Part shown: positions 27,101-33,500 of the stretch, piece by piece | Numbering within the stretch: position 1 is the stretch's first letter | Layout: the number at the start of each line of letters is the position of its first letter | Assembly: GCF_023101765.2 (NCBI RefSeq) | Contig: NC_064215.1 | Coordinates: 10,478,001 to 10,542,000 of the forward strand | Direction of reading: 5' to 3' | DNA length: 64,000 bases | Source of the DNA: Spodoptera frugiperda | Taxonomy: Eukaryota; Arthropoda; Insecta; Lepidoptera; Noctuidae | Translations under genes and position numbers: made by a program | Notes under the pieces: model-generated | The model's database searches: none | Seen by the model: only the letters and a program-made list of their open reading frames with translations | Told to the model about the DNA's origin: nothing

Positions 27101-28252
27101 GAAACAAATTTTATAAAATTTTAAGTGTAATATTTTATCACTTTTTATTTTACCGATATTCCAGGGTAACTAGCAACTTTAACCTAAGTAACAAATTACG
27201 TTAATTATATAATTTTAAGAATTAAAGCCTAGGTAAGTATATGTTTGTTCGAACAAAACGTAAAACAATAACATAGGTATGTATGTAGGTACCTAGGCAT
27301 TTCTTTTAATGGGTCATAGGTATTTAAGACGTCAGTGTACGTGGTTAAGACCTAACAGGGATTTCCTTAAAAGAAAATGTAAGTCATTAATGAATTAAAG
27401 TATGTAATAGGTAGAAATAGTAGAAGAGACCTAGACTAGAGCTAAATTTCTACAAGTAAGTACTTTATGAAGTGTAAATATGTAGAAGGTATCCTATTGG
27501 AGGCACATTCTAGCTACCTAATATATCTACCTACGTACCTAAGCTTAATTTAAAAATAGTTCTTTGTAAAATAATCTAGAAACAAAGTCTCACTAGATTT
27601 CAGCAACTGTAAAGTTTGTAAAGAATATTGTTTTACGAATAGCTTGTTAGCAAACACATAAGTACTTATAGATACCTACGTCTAGCGTCTATGCAAAAAT
27701 ACATACCTACCTATATCCATCTATAAAACGGGAATCTATGTACAAAAGTATAGGTATGTATAGGTAAACGCTTTCTTCGTTTGCTGTGGTTCAACACAAA
27801 ACCAGGCGAAGGACTCACACACACGCGCAGGAAAATCAATAACAGCGTTCAACAACAGACAACAGCTGATCACGACAATATAACAAACGTAGGAATAATA
27901 AGTTTATAGGAACACTCACCACGACTTTTGTTGACTATCGTCTGAGTTATTAAAGTTAGTTATAGCGGGATATCTGCAATACAAAACAGTAATATTCAAC
28001 ATTCACAATAACACTACAAAATTCAAGCATTTCAATGTTTAGCTCACTAATGTTAGTAGGTAAAAATTAATGAAGTAAATGGCCCGTGTTATTTCGTTGC
28101 GTTCAACTAAATGCGAACAAAGGACTGTGTTTATTTTGCAACGCAACTCACCGTTGTGCAGTGCACTCCAACACCTTCTTCTTTTCCCATCCCTCTTGAG
28201 TTTTAACCCATTCCTCACCGGGAGACCTCCAGTCTTTTGAAATAAAAGGCAT
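10..28252 (-). CDS. F-box protein of the FBXO25/FBXO32 (atrogin-1) family, N-terminal 206 codons, split gene
   Basis: Substrate-recognition subunit of an SCF-type ubiquitin ligase. FBXO32 is the muscle-atrophy F-box protein of vertebrates. Seen here: exons join(28152..28252, 27920..27973, 1571..1661, 508..697, 10..191) on the minus strand, all with GT/AG borders and compatible phases, summing to 618 nt (206 codons). The N-terminus begins MPFISKDWRSPGEEW, the family signature, and a later block reads RRLDFSSAVRDVRRFNY, matching the conserved RLDFS..DxRRFNYV segment of FBXO25/32. The next conserved parts, including the F-box, must lie left of base 1. The intron 1662-27919 is 26.3 kb, so an extra exon of length divisible by three could hide in it. 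The direct join nevertheless keeps frame. FBXO25 and FBXO32 arose by vertebrate duplication, so the insect gene is co-orthologous to both and I give no symbol. Confidence 0.92.
508..697 (-). CDS. F-box gene, fourth coding exon (family core segment)
   Basis: 190 nt with a TTCCAG acceptor and a GTGAGG donor. It encodes the best conserved piece in the window: GFNGLSEAVRRLDFSSAV, then RRFNYICALLELLV, then a helical stretch ending LLSMLEQLADQ. Order and spacing match the N-terminal helical domain of FBXO25/32. Confidence 0.95.
698..1570 (-). other. F-box gene intron 4, no other feature seen
   Basis: Intronic, AT-rich. Short open frames here lack recognisable similarity. I see nothing further. Confidence 0.7.
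1571..1661 (-). CDS. F-box gene, third coding exon
   Basis: 91 nt between an AG acceptor and a GTGAGT donor. It encodes an acidic/serine-rich linker followed by HCHITIKCTRE, which aligns with the WIYVHKGSTKE segment of vertebrate FBXO25/32. Entry phase fits the exon at 27920-27973 directly, across an intron of 26.3 kb. Confidence 0.88.
2089..3782 (+). other. Stretch of broken, coding-like sequence inside the 26 kb intron; identity unknown
   Basis: Several plus-strand segments are open for longer than expected at this AT content: 2089-2259 (56 codons), 3088-3207 (39 codons, starting MGLTYITIGEKS), 3519-3782 (87 codons). 2393-2794 shows one frame interrupted by only six stops. The peptides have ordinary protein composition rather than homopolymers. 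No domain is recognised. Individually each could be chance; together they resemble remains of an intronless coding sequence. See also 13.9-21.5 kb. Confidence 0.3.
4407..4440. repeat. 34 bp dispersed repeat, copy 1
   Basis: The same 34 bases occur at 36358-36391, with further partial similarity on each side (about 4390-4455 and 36340-36405). Two copies 32 kb apart mark fragments of one dispersed repeat family. Confidence 0.7.
4835..4960 (-). repeat. Noctuid-type SINE, family A, internally shortened copy
   Basis: T-run at the left, then the family core (GAGGCGAGAGGGAGTGTC), then CGCTAGGTAGTCCGCAGC. It lacks the middle segment present in other copies. Flanked by perfect 10 bp target-site duplications ACTTGATACT at 4825-4834 and 4961-4970, so it retrotransposed as this short form or was shortened afterwards. 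Confidence 0.92.
4971..7959. other. Intronic DNA of the F-box gene, no gene identified
   Basis: AT-rich intron sequence. The only structured item is the direct repeat at 6563-6578 and 6767-6782, annotated separately. Open frames at 5729-5923 (minus) and 6782-7069 (plus) are short and match nothing I recognise. Confidence 0.6.
6563..6782. repeat. 16 bp direct repeats flanking a 188 bp segment with inner inverted repeats
   Basis: ATTCAAACTTTTTAAT occurs at 6563-6578 and again at 6767-6782. The 188 bases between them contain a separated inverted pair AACGTCAAAAAC / GTTTTTGACGTT and a TGACGTCA core. This could be a small mobile element with a long target duplication, or a local duplication. Confidence 0.45.
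7964..8921 (-). mobile_element. Internally deleted piggyBac transposon
   Basis: Terminal inverted repeats begin CCCTAGAAAGATA at 7964 and mirror at 8909-8921, flanked by the TTAA target duplication (7960-7963 and 8922-8925), the signature of piggyBac. Subterminal repeats around GCGTAAAATTTACGCATG (8008-8027) and again near 8735-8752 and 8884-8906 match the canonical piggyBac layout. At about 0.96 kb it keeps only the first and last parts of the transposase gene, against about 2.5 kb for the full element. It sits in the 26 kb intron of the F-box gene. It is non-autonomous but carries both ends. Confidence 0.96.
8341..8600 (-). pseudogene. piggyBac transposase remnant: N-terminus joined to C-terminus
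   Basis: The minus-strand ATG at 8600 starts MGSSNLDEDRILASLMQSDD, followed by an acidic stretch, as in the piggyBac transposase N-terminal region; this frame stops at 8421 after 59 codons. In another frame from about 8433, the C-terminal part reads EEPVVKKGIYCTFCPSKIRR, the start of the cysteine-rich zinc-binding tail. The whole DDD catalytic core is missing, and the centre of the cysteine-rich domain is also deleted after ASC. No transposase activity is possible from this copy. Confidence 0.95.
8926..13190. other. Intronic DNA of the F-box gene, no gene identified
   Basis: AT-rich intron sequence. A GC-richer island at about 9715-9835 resembles a repeat fragment, but I cannot name it. Short open frames (10697-10918 plus, 11927-12115 plus, 12856-13053 minus, the last Lys/Arg-rich) have no recognised relatives. 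Confidence 0.55.
13195..13385 (+). repeat. tRNA-derived SINE, family B, 5'-truncated copy
   Basis: Shares the body of copies at 34560 and 39195: a GGGCTTTTTTC segment, then AGTAGTAGCACRGAGTCTGG, GGTATATGGCAATAGG and the CATTACGTGCCGTAATG stem. The tRNA-like head is absent. Confidence 0.85.
14009..15131 (+). pseudogene. Decayed plus-strand coding-like block, identity unknown
   Basis: Open segment 14009-14191 (60 codons, with TEVDIKLEENVVIRTDD) is followed by a second frame from 14610 to 15131 with only five internal stops. That frame includes 14610-14816 (68 codons) and a 48-codon run starting at 14988 with PEVFDVIYLDEVGDRYSF. Composition looks like protein, with no introns or splice signals. 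No family recognised. It may be part of the same foreign or viral insertion as the blocks to the right. Chance open frames remain possible. Confidence 0.4.
15944..16309 (+). pseudogene. Decayed plus-strand coding-like segment, identity unknown
   Basis: 68 open codons from 15944 include a Cys-containing VCWCGNEDVVHN stretch, and a further open run follows near 16190-16309 (ending CSTTEQLYHQSYK). The frame differs between the two. No family recognised. Confidence 0.3.
16775..17032 (+). pseudogene. Decayed plus-strand coding-like segment with one internal stop
   Basis: One frame runs 85 codons with a single TAG at 16886-16888, where about six stops are expected at this AT content. Peptide pieces such as FQTFDTAFSFLSKGFKAPFS and VGVVDATIRLRCGLFS look like a real protein. 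No family recognised. Strand agrees with the neighbours at 14.0-15.1 and 17.5-18.0 kb. Confidence 0.4.
17457..18020 (+). pseudogene. Decayed plus-strand gene-like frame, 187 codons with three internal stops
   Basis: A single frame is open from 17457 to the TGA at 18018-18020 except for three stops, where about a dozen are expected. Pieces include CEVSGRNSARVTENLQAQNS and MKFYLKAETTEQDHSFYVV. There are no splice signals, consistent with an intronless source such as a large DNA virus or a processed gene. No family recognised. Confidence 0.45.
19136..19740 (-). pseudogene. Decayed minus-strand gene-like block, about 200 codons with one frameshift
   Basis: Reading leftwards, one frame gives KMFIVCENGMKLTEY and, past one stop, KPLAKHFEPPVHLPVTNCVT. 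It continues to about 19505, then shifts frame into LYLFPYSTLFEWPQKTY and KMDVSLESDSYINDEFAPIE, passes one more stop at 19277-19279, and ends at TAA 19136-19138. Three internal stops and one shift over 200 codons is far below chance. The strand is opposite to the block at 14.0-18.0 kb. No family recognised. Confidence 0.45.
20064..20324 (-). pseudogene. Minus-strand coding-like open segment, 86 codons
   Basis: An uninterrupted 86-codon segment whose middle reads VSIHNIFISKRFITETSDTG and whose end reads YIWQEANKSDAVLFENS. It lies upstream of, and on the same strand as, the decayed block at 19.1-19.7 kb and may belong to it or to an adjacent gene. No family recognised. Confidence 0.35.
20448..20870 (+). 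pseudogene. Decayed plus-strand coding-like segment
   Basis: Two open pieces: 20448-20615 (55 codons, with IVSLDNTVDGHYGIKAAIKL) and 20724-20870 (48 codons, MELNCRLITGDVSADMKHWN). The gap between them is closed by stops and frame changes. No family recognised. Confidence 0.35.
21138..21404 (-). pseudogene. Minus-strand coding-like open segment, 88 codons
   Basis: Open for 88 codons (for example LDFPLQSQQNDYSPEFSCYH). Just upstream a second minus-strand frame reads VYEKVLQFVQNDPANVLPFS, which suggests one gene with a frameshift. No family recognised. Confidence 0.3.
22010..22181 (+). repeat. Family C short interspersed repeat
   Basis: Contains GCAACGCACTTGTAACGCC, the GATTGCTTACCATCAGGTGAT signature (written in part) and ends in an A-run at 22171-22181. 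Relatives lie at 39812, 46013 (inverted), 47488 and 54145 (inverted). The A-rich end is typical of a retroposed SINE or a LINE 3' end. Confidence 0.85.
22190..24044. other. Intronic DNA of the F-box gene, no gene identified
   Basis: AT-rich intron sequence. Overlapping open frames at 22161-22464 begin inside the family C repeat and have no recognised relatives. Nothing else seen. Confidence 0.6.
24045..25814. mobile_element. Large near-perfect palindromic (foldback) element
   Basis: The left arm 24045-24850 and right arm 24998-25814 are inverted copies, separated by a 147 bp unpaired centre. Ends read TAGTCCATTGAAATGTTACA and its complement; a TA dinucleotide lies at each outer end, consistent with a TA target duplication as in Tc1/mariner-type MITEs. 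The left arm lacks about 11 bases near its outer end (after 24064). Otherwise only scattered mismatches are visible. The same 60-codon open frame appears on both strands only because the arms are mirror images, so it is not evidence of a gene. It lies in the 26 kb F-box intron. Confidence 0.93.
25815..26970. other. Intronic DNA with a small GTCT microsatellite
   Basis: AT-rich, with many short GGTACCTA-type runs towards 27 kb. A (GTCT)n run lies at 26491-26509 inside a segment resembling a common lepidopteran dispersed repeat. No gene seen. Confidence 0.6.
26971..27100 (-). repeat. Helitron-like non-autonomous element fragment, inverted copy
   Basis: Reverse complement of the repeat at 36781-36952: the ACTAGCTTCTG end, the GTATACCAAATCTCATCAAA block and TCAGCGTGATTGACGGACAA. 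Confidence 0.8.
27101..27919. other. Intronic DNA rich in TACCTA-type low-complexity sequence
   Basis: Numerous short TACCTA/TAGGTA runs, no gene recognised. It ends at the donor of the 27920-27973 exon. Confidence 0.6.
27920..27973 (-). CDS. F-box gene, second coding exon (54 nt)
   Basis: A small exon bounded by TTGCAG and GTGAGT. It accepts phase 2 from the first exon and leaves phase 2, adding a low-complexity Asn/Asp/Ser/Gln-rich linker. Fast-evolving linker sequence is expected here in this family, so support comes mainly from splice signals and phase. An alternative donor three bases upstream exists but is weaker. Confidence 0.78.
28152..28252 (-). CDS. F-box gene, first coding exon
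   Basis: The ATG is at 28252 and the exon ends at 28152 before a GTGAGT donor. It encodes 33 codons plus two bases, starting MPFISKDWRSPG and running through a basic GWEKKKVLE segment, the diagnostic N-terminus of the FBXO25/32 family. The start is chosen because it reproduces the family start exactly. Confidence 0.94.
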
Positions 28253-28811
28253 TTTAATAACACAAAACACAACAAAGTTTAACACGATTACTGGGAAGCC
28301 AACGAGTCACACAAGCAAACGACTACACCGCGAGACGGGATTTGACGATTTTGACGCGAGAAGTGCGAGGTTTCGAGTTCGAAGTGAAGCAAATGCACAA
28401 GTGCGACTGAGAAGTCTTGTTTAGAAAAGGATAGCTGTGCGCATGGCTTTTGTTTTGTTGATTTATAGAAGACGTCATAAACAGCTGTTTTTGGTACACA
28501 AGTTCTTATTAGAAACATTATTTATTTTATAGACTTAAAAATTGTTGCAGTATTATTTTATGTATTTCTATAATTTTATAATAAAAATAAACAGTATTAA
28601 CTGAAATTAAATCACTTTTTGACGAAAGACCCAACACAATAAAATATGCTTAAATAGCGAACATTGCATACCTGAAATGCGTCTAATTTCATTCATTCAT
28701 TCATTCTTAGTCGTAACGATTCGTTATCTGTGTTATGTATAATCATTCATTCAATCTCTAGACGGGAATCTGCGTTTTTGAGGTTATATTTGTACAGAAT
28801 TTGTTTTCGTA
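28253..28811. promoter_or_regulatory. Divergent intergenic region between the F-box gene and COA3-TFB1M
   Basis: 559 bp separate the two start codons, which point away from each other, so both promoters and 5' UTRs must lie here (unless a 5' UTR is spliced). A (CATT)4 microsatellite lies at 28690-28706. No TATA box or DRE element at a convincing position was seen. Confidence 0.65.
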
Positions 28812-29081
28812 ATGGGTGACTCCGATTCTGGATTCAAACCTAAAATCAGCAGTACTGCACAAGATCCGGTACTTAAACAGGCTGAGATAGCGTATATGAA
28901 GTTGATTGAGCAGAAAAACCGTGAACGTGTACAAAAGCTACAGCAGATCTCGAAAAAGAATAGGTTGACTGGACTCGTGATAGGGAGTGGAGTATTGAGT
29001 GTTTACTTGTATTCTATATTCGCTGTGAAACAAGAAACGTTCCTCGACGACTTTGAGGAACCAGTGAAGATCCAGCAGTAA
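28812..29081 (+). CDS. COA3: Cytochrome c oxidase assembly factor 3, mitochondrial (COA3/CCDC56)
   Basis: A small inner-membrane protein needed for COX1 maturation and complex IV assembly. The 89-residue length suits the family. Residues 20-50 form a charged amphipathic helix (LKQAEIAYMKLIEQKNRERV, then KLQQISKKNRL), residues 52-72 are one transmembrane segment (LTGLVIGSGVLSVYLYSIFA), and an acidic C-terminus (FLDDFEEP) follows. No cleaved presequence is visible, as expected. The gene is a single exon and ends in tandem in-frame stops TAA TAA. The TFB1M start lies four bases beyond the first stop, an arrangement known in Drosophila as one bicistronic mRNA. It is on the opposite strand to the F-box gene, whose start is 559 bp away. 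Confidence 0.93.
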   Translation: MGDSDSGFKPKISSTAQDPVLKQAEIAYMKLIEQKNRERVQKLQQISKKNRLTGLVIGSGVLSVYLYSIFAVKQETFLDDFEEPVKIQQ

Positions 29082-29085
29082 TAAA

Positions 29086-30102
29086 ATGGCTGCTGCGAAG
29101 AAAGCTTTTCAGATAAGACTACCACCTCTACCAAGTATTAAAGATGTTATTAAACTGTACAAACTCCGTGCTCTCAGGGAACTCTCTCAGAATTTTCTCA
29201 TGGAACCTCGTTTAATTGACAAAATAGTAAATGCCGCTGGTAATATAGAGAATCACATAGTTTGCGAGGTAGGACCCGGCCCTGGCGGAATCACCAGATC
29301 CATCATCCAAAGAGGTCCAAGAAAAGTAATTTTGATCGAAAAGGATCGTCGTTTTACGCCATCACTAGAACTTATAGCCGACGCATGTAAAGACAAAGTG
29401 GATGTTGACATCATAACTGGTGACATTTTGAAGACTGACATAGCTCAGTATATTCCTGAAGATGCGAAGACAGACTGGCTGGACTCGCCGCCACCCGTTA
29501 ACTTGATTGGGAACTTGCCATTTAGTGTGTCCACAATATTGTTAATTCGTTGGTTAGAAATGATATCAAAGCAAGAAGGTCCTTGGGCTTTTGGGAGAAC
29601 CAGAATGACACTGACATTTCAAAAAGAAGTTGCTGAGAGGATGGCGGCGAGGATTCTGAGTGACCAGAGATGCAGGCTGTCTGTGATGTGTCAGAACTGG
29701 TGCAATGTCAACTACAAGTTTGATATCTCCGGAGCAGCATTTCTTCCAAAGCCTGATGTTGATGTAGGAGTAGTAACCTTAACTCCTTTGAAGCATCCCA
29801 TTATAAAACTACCTTTTAAAATGGTTGAGAAAGTTGTCCGCCAGATATTTTCCATGAGACAAAAGTATTCGATTAGAGGGGCACAGACCTTGTTCCCTGA
29901 AGAAGTAAGAGAAGAGATGGCATTAAGAATGTATAAAATGGCTGAAATTGATCCTGTGACCAGACCTTTTCAGATAGCTAACATGGAATTTGCCAGAATA
30001 TGTCACGCATACAATGAAATCATTAAAGAGTATCCTGAATTTGAGCACTATGATTACAGAGCGCAGAAGGTGGGCAAAAAAGTGGTAGAACAAGAAGTTT
30101 AA
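29086..30102 (+). CDS. TFB1M: Mitochondrial 12S rRNA dimethyladenosine transferase 1 (TFB1M / mtTFB1)
   Basis: Transfers methyl groups from S-adenosylmethionine to two adjacent adenines in the helix-45 loop of mitochondrial small-subunit rRNA, needed for ribosome assembly in the matrix. 338 residues, typical of the KsgA/Dim1 family. Visible motifs: SQNFLMEPRLIDKIV at 34-48 (substrate/cofactor region), EVGPGPGGITRSII at 61-74 (SAM motif I), VILIEKD at 81-87 (motif II acidic residue), ITGDIL at 110-115 (motif III), NLIGNLPFSVST at 139-150 (catalytic NLPF). The C-terminal helical domain follows from about 240. The N-terminus is basic and may act as a mitochondrial signal. The start ATG has a good AAAATGG context. 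Single exon, intact. Confidence 0.97.
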   Translation: MAAAKKAFQIRLPPLPSIKDVIKLYKLRALRELSQNFLMEPRLIDKIVNAAGNIENHIVCEVGPGPGGITRSIIQRGPRKVILIEKDRRFTPSLELIADACKDKVDVDIITGDILKTDIAQYIPEDAKTDWLDSPPPVNLIGNLPFSVSTILLIRWLEMISKQEGPWAFGRTRMTLTFQKEVAERMAARILSDQRCRLSVMCQNWCNVNYKFDISGAAFLPKPDVDVGVVTLTPLKHPIIKLPFKMVEKVVRQIFSMRQKYSIRGAQTLFPEEVREEMALRMYKMAEIDPVTRPFQIANMEFARICHAYNEIIKEYPEFEHYDYRAQKVGKKVVEQEV

Positions 30103-30141
30103 GTTATTAGAGGACTTAGTTGTATATATTAGTTATGTTGG

Positions 30142-30164
30142 AATAAATACTTGTTTAAAATAAA
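30142..30164 (+). terminator. Polyadenylation signals of the COA3-TFB1M unit
   Basis: AATAAA at 30142-30147 and again at 30159-30164, about 40-60 bases past the TFB1M stop codon. The first is in a usual position for the poly(A) signal. Confidence 0.75.
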
Positions 30165-30168
30165 GTTG

Positions 30169-30174
30169 TTTATT
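30169..30174 (-). terminator. Candidate polyadenylation signal of TRIT1
   Basis: AATAAA on the minus strand 54 bases beyond the TRIT1 stop codon. It sits five bases from the plus-strand signal at 30159-30164, so cleavage of both transcripts would make their 3' ends overlap. Confidence 0.65.
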
Positions 30175-30227
30175 TTTCATTACTAATACTAGTCATACAA
30201 CACATCACACACAACAATTTAATTTAA

Positions 30228-30554
30228 TTAAACATTAGTTATTTCTGTTTTTGCTTCTGTCTTGTTCCTTTGTTCTTCTAAACGTTTCATTTTCTTCAGT
30301 ACTTTCTTATGTCTAAAAGATTCTAAATGAATGGCATATACATTATCCCCAATGAATATTCTTTTACACACTTCACAATAGTTATGTGAATTACCATCCA
30401 TTCCTTTCTTTGCTTCATCTACAACTGATTTTATTGGAACAAATTCACATGGTTTTTCATTAAGATAACTTTCTATAATATGAATAGCTTTATTTTTTAC
30501 TTCTTCATCCCATTTCGAAACGTCTGTAGTATCCAGTTCGTAAATGGGCGGTAC
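30228..30554 (-). CDS. TRIT1: TRIT1 last exon with zinc finger
   Basis: Acceptor TTTCAG at 30555-30560; stop TAA at 30228-30230. It encodes VPPIYELDTTDVSKWDE, a helical linker and the C2H2 (U1/matrin-like) finger, then a Lys/Arg-rich tail. Residues continuing upstream to an in-frame Met at 30584 are intron, not coding. Confidence 0.96.
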   Translation of the reverse strand, partial: VPPIYELDTTDVSKWDEEVKNKAIHIIESYLNEKPCEFVPIKSVVDEAKKGMDGNSHNYCEVCKRIFIGDNVYAIHLESFRHKKVLKKMKRLEEQRNKTEAKTEITNV

Positions 30555-33500
30555 CTGAAATAAAAATATGAAATTTAGTGCCATCTATGATTTGTAATTG
30601 TTAAACACAAACCCTAAAATATTATTTTTGCTATTACATACAAGATGGCGCTGCACAAACTTTCAATGATTTCAAAAGCGTTGGAGCGAAAACTGTAGTA
30701 GTTCCGCTATTTGCCACAAGATGGCTCTTTTAAATATTAGTGCGACTAAACTTTGATAACAATACAATTATGTATATGTTACAAAGATCATGATACTTTC
30801 CAAAGAAATTAAATAGTAATGAATGCTCATAAAACTGACAAGGATTACAAAAATGAAACATAAAATATGCGCAATAAACCAATAACACGCAATACTAATA
30901 TCGCTTATTTGATCTATCGAATGTTACACGACAGGGAAAATTATGGTACTTTTTATGTCCTGTAGGTTTTTCTAGTACCTACCTACGCAAGAGGACATGG
31001 CGTGAGTGTCCTTTGTTAAAATAAACTAGGTACCTACCGCACATTTTTGTTGTTTCAATTGTTTGACATTTAATTAAAATCTTACCTCTCTTGTAGGATG
31101 TTCCAAGAATCTTCCTCTAATCATCTTGTTTTGCCGGCGGGCGTACCTTCTGGTGCCCATTTTCATGTTCTCTATGCTTTGTTCGAGCAATTTTTTCCCT
31201 GCATCGGTATTTCTTTCTTCATCAGACAGCATTAAGTATTCGTGGAATTCTTTAAAGCCGAGAGTTTGGAAGACGCCTTTAGTGTAGTCCGGTGGCCTGG
31301 AAACGATAATAAATAAATAGGATAATGTATGAAATTAATAATTAATGTTACACGGGGTACGGATACCGCCTGCGGGTCTTTTAGCCGGCGGGATAAAAGC
31401 TGGTTGTGTACGTCTATGGAAAACAGAAGTGAATAATTAAACATCGTACGAATGTCTGCCGACGTCACCGCGCTGTGCTTGAGAATCCTAAGTACCTACG
31501 AGTAAGGTAAACTTCTTAAATTGATTTTGAGTAGGTAGGTACGTGTGCTCGGTAACATGGTAAGCCCGTAAGCCGCTTAGGGAAGCCTGAAGCAAAGATT
31601 ATGACTTTGGGTAGGTAATAACGAATTATCTAAACATGGGAGGTAGGTACGGAGTGCGGGTACTTGGGTACTCTATACAATCTGTCTGCGGGTAGGAAGA
31701 TGCTTGAATTTGTTTAGAAGTAGTAATGTGTGGAAGATAAGTCGTCCAAGGCCAGTCCGGCGCTGGATTAGCTACAGATAAGTATTCGCCAACATGAAAC
31801 GATGCAAAAATGTTTTGTTTATCTTTCCGATACCGTATATCTTTCAGGGAAGTGGAACTAACGCGGATTGTTTACTTGTGGGCGTGTTCGATCATTTGTT
31901 TTATTGCGTAGTAGTAAATATAGGTAGACCGCGTACACATTTACATTCCGAGTTTTTTACTTCTGTTGTCATTGGCAATGTACGAATGCTGTAGGTGTCG
32001 GATGCTCGTCAAATCAGTCGGATTAGTTTCTGTGTGGCCCGGCTAATATTAGGATATCACTAACTATCCTTATATGGTTTGACAAAGAGTTATTGTAACA
32101 TTAGTTCATCTAATCTAATAGGATGTTGCTCACCATTTTAATGTTTGTACAATATTGATATTCTTTTGAACACTGCGTTAACGTTAGTAACTAGTTTGCT
32201 TAGTTTGTTTGAAAGTTTATCCATCATAGTAAATAGAAAGTGTTTTGTGATGGATCTGGTCGATCTAGAGATAAGTACATAAAAATCCTGAGGACGCTTG
32301 TAAAATTGATTTGGCTGCACTGACAGCACTAGCAATATCTAGGTAGCTCCGGTAAGGGCACGGCTCTAGGAACAGATAAAGATCGGCTTCAATCTATAAA
32401 TAAGCAACTATGCATTAATAACAATAACTACGTTTATGCAGACGATGCACGACAACGTACTTTGCATAATACGTCAATACATTATACGCTAAACAACGTA
32501 GAAACCCGAACATTTTAAAAATGGAAATATGAATATTTGCGCGCCATTCCGTGGCGGAGTTTTTTGCCGATGGTATAATTATTATTTAGCGAACGATGAA
32601 CGATCATCGATTACGCAACGTTTGTTAGGTATCGTTCATTCACCTCGCTCCGTTCCCCGCGACTTAACCTTCAAAATATATTCGATTAATTTTATTTAGT
32701 ATTTTTATCACACATGTGTGCTTCGGTCACATGTTCGCACGTCGAGTTTACTAAATACGCAAAAAGTTATTTGCCGACATGTTAATTAGGTATATCTATG
32801 ATAGATAGGCTGAAGGTTTTAATTTGAATGATAATAGTGCAAAAGAAACCCCATGTCAATTATTTTAGCTCTAAAGTTGTTGTGTTTGTTTATCTGTTGA
32901 GAAAACTACAAATAGTCTAGCATAGGTTCATCATACATATCGCTGAATTTCTAACAAAAGTAATTTCTTTTTTTATATTTCATGGGTCGACGTTTGGCCG
33001 CTATTTCGCCTGGTGGTAAGTGATGATGCGGCCTACGATGGAGCACGTCTGTCCATGAGCAACCTATTCACTCGCGTCTTGAAGACACCCATCAGGAAAC
33101 AACACCACTCCTTAGCAGTTCGCACAAGGAAGCTTGAAGCGAAGCGCTTCGTGCGAGTGGGTGGGATATCTACCATGAAGCGGTGGCGCTTCGCCGATTG
33201 TCTTGTCTCAGTTCCGGCAGACGATCACTAAGAATCAGTCAACAATCAAAGTTTTATTGTAACTTTCGTGAGACATACTAAATTAGTTATTATAAATATG
33301 TTATGAAGTAGCAGCGCGACAATCGCCGCGTCGTGTGTCGCGGAATGCTGCTCATGAATATGAGCCTTTAGCATGGCTTGAAACTAGTCGAGTTCCTCGT
33401 CAAACATTTACGTGAGTAAGCCGATAACATAATAATTAACAATCAAACTGTTTCACACAAACTTGTGACCACACCTGAGAATCTTAACCAACAAATTCTG

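Noticed and set aside
28039..28518. Minus-strand open frames of 78 and 76 codons over the F-box first exon and promoter
   Set aside because: The true first exon uses another frame, proven by the family N-terminus and the splice donor.
33013..33231. 72-codon frame
   Set aside because: Lies wholly within a dispersed retroelement fragment.
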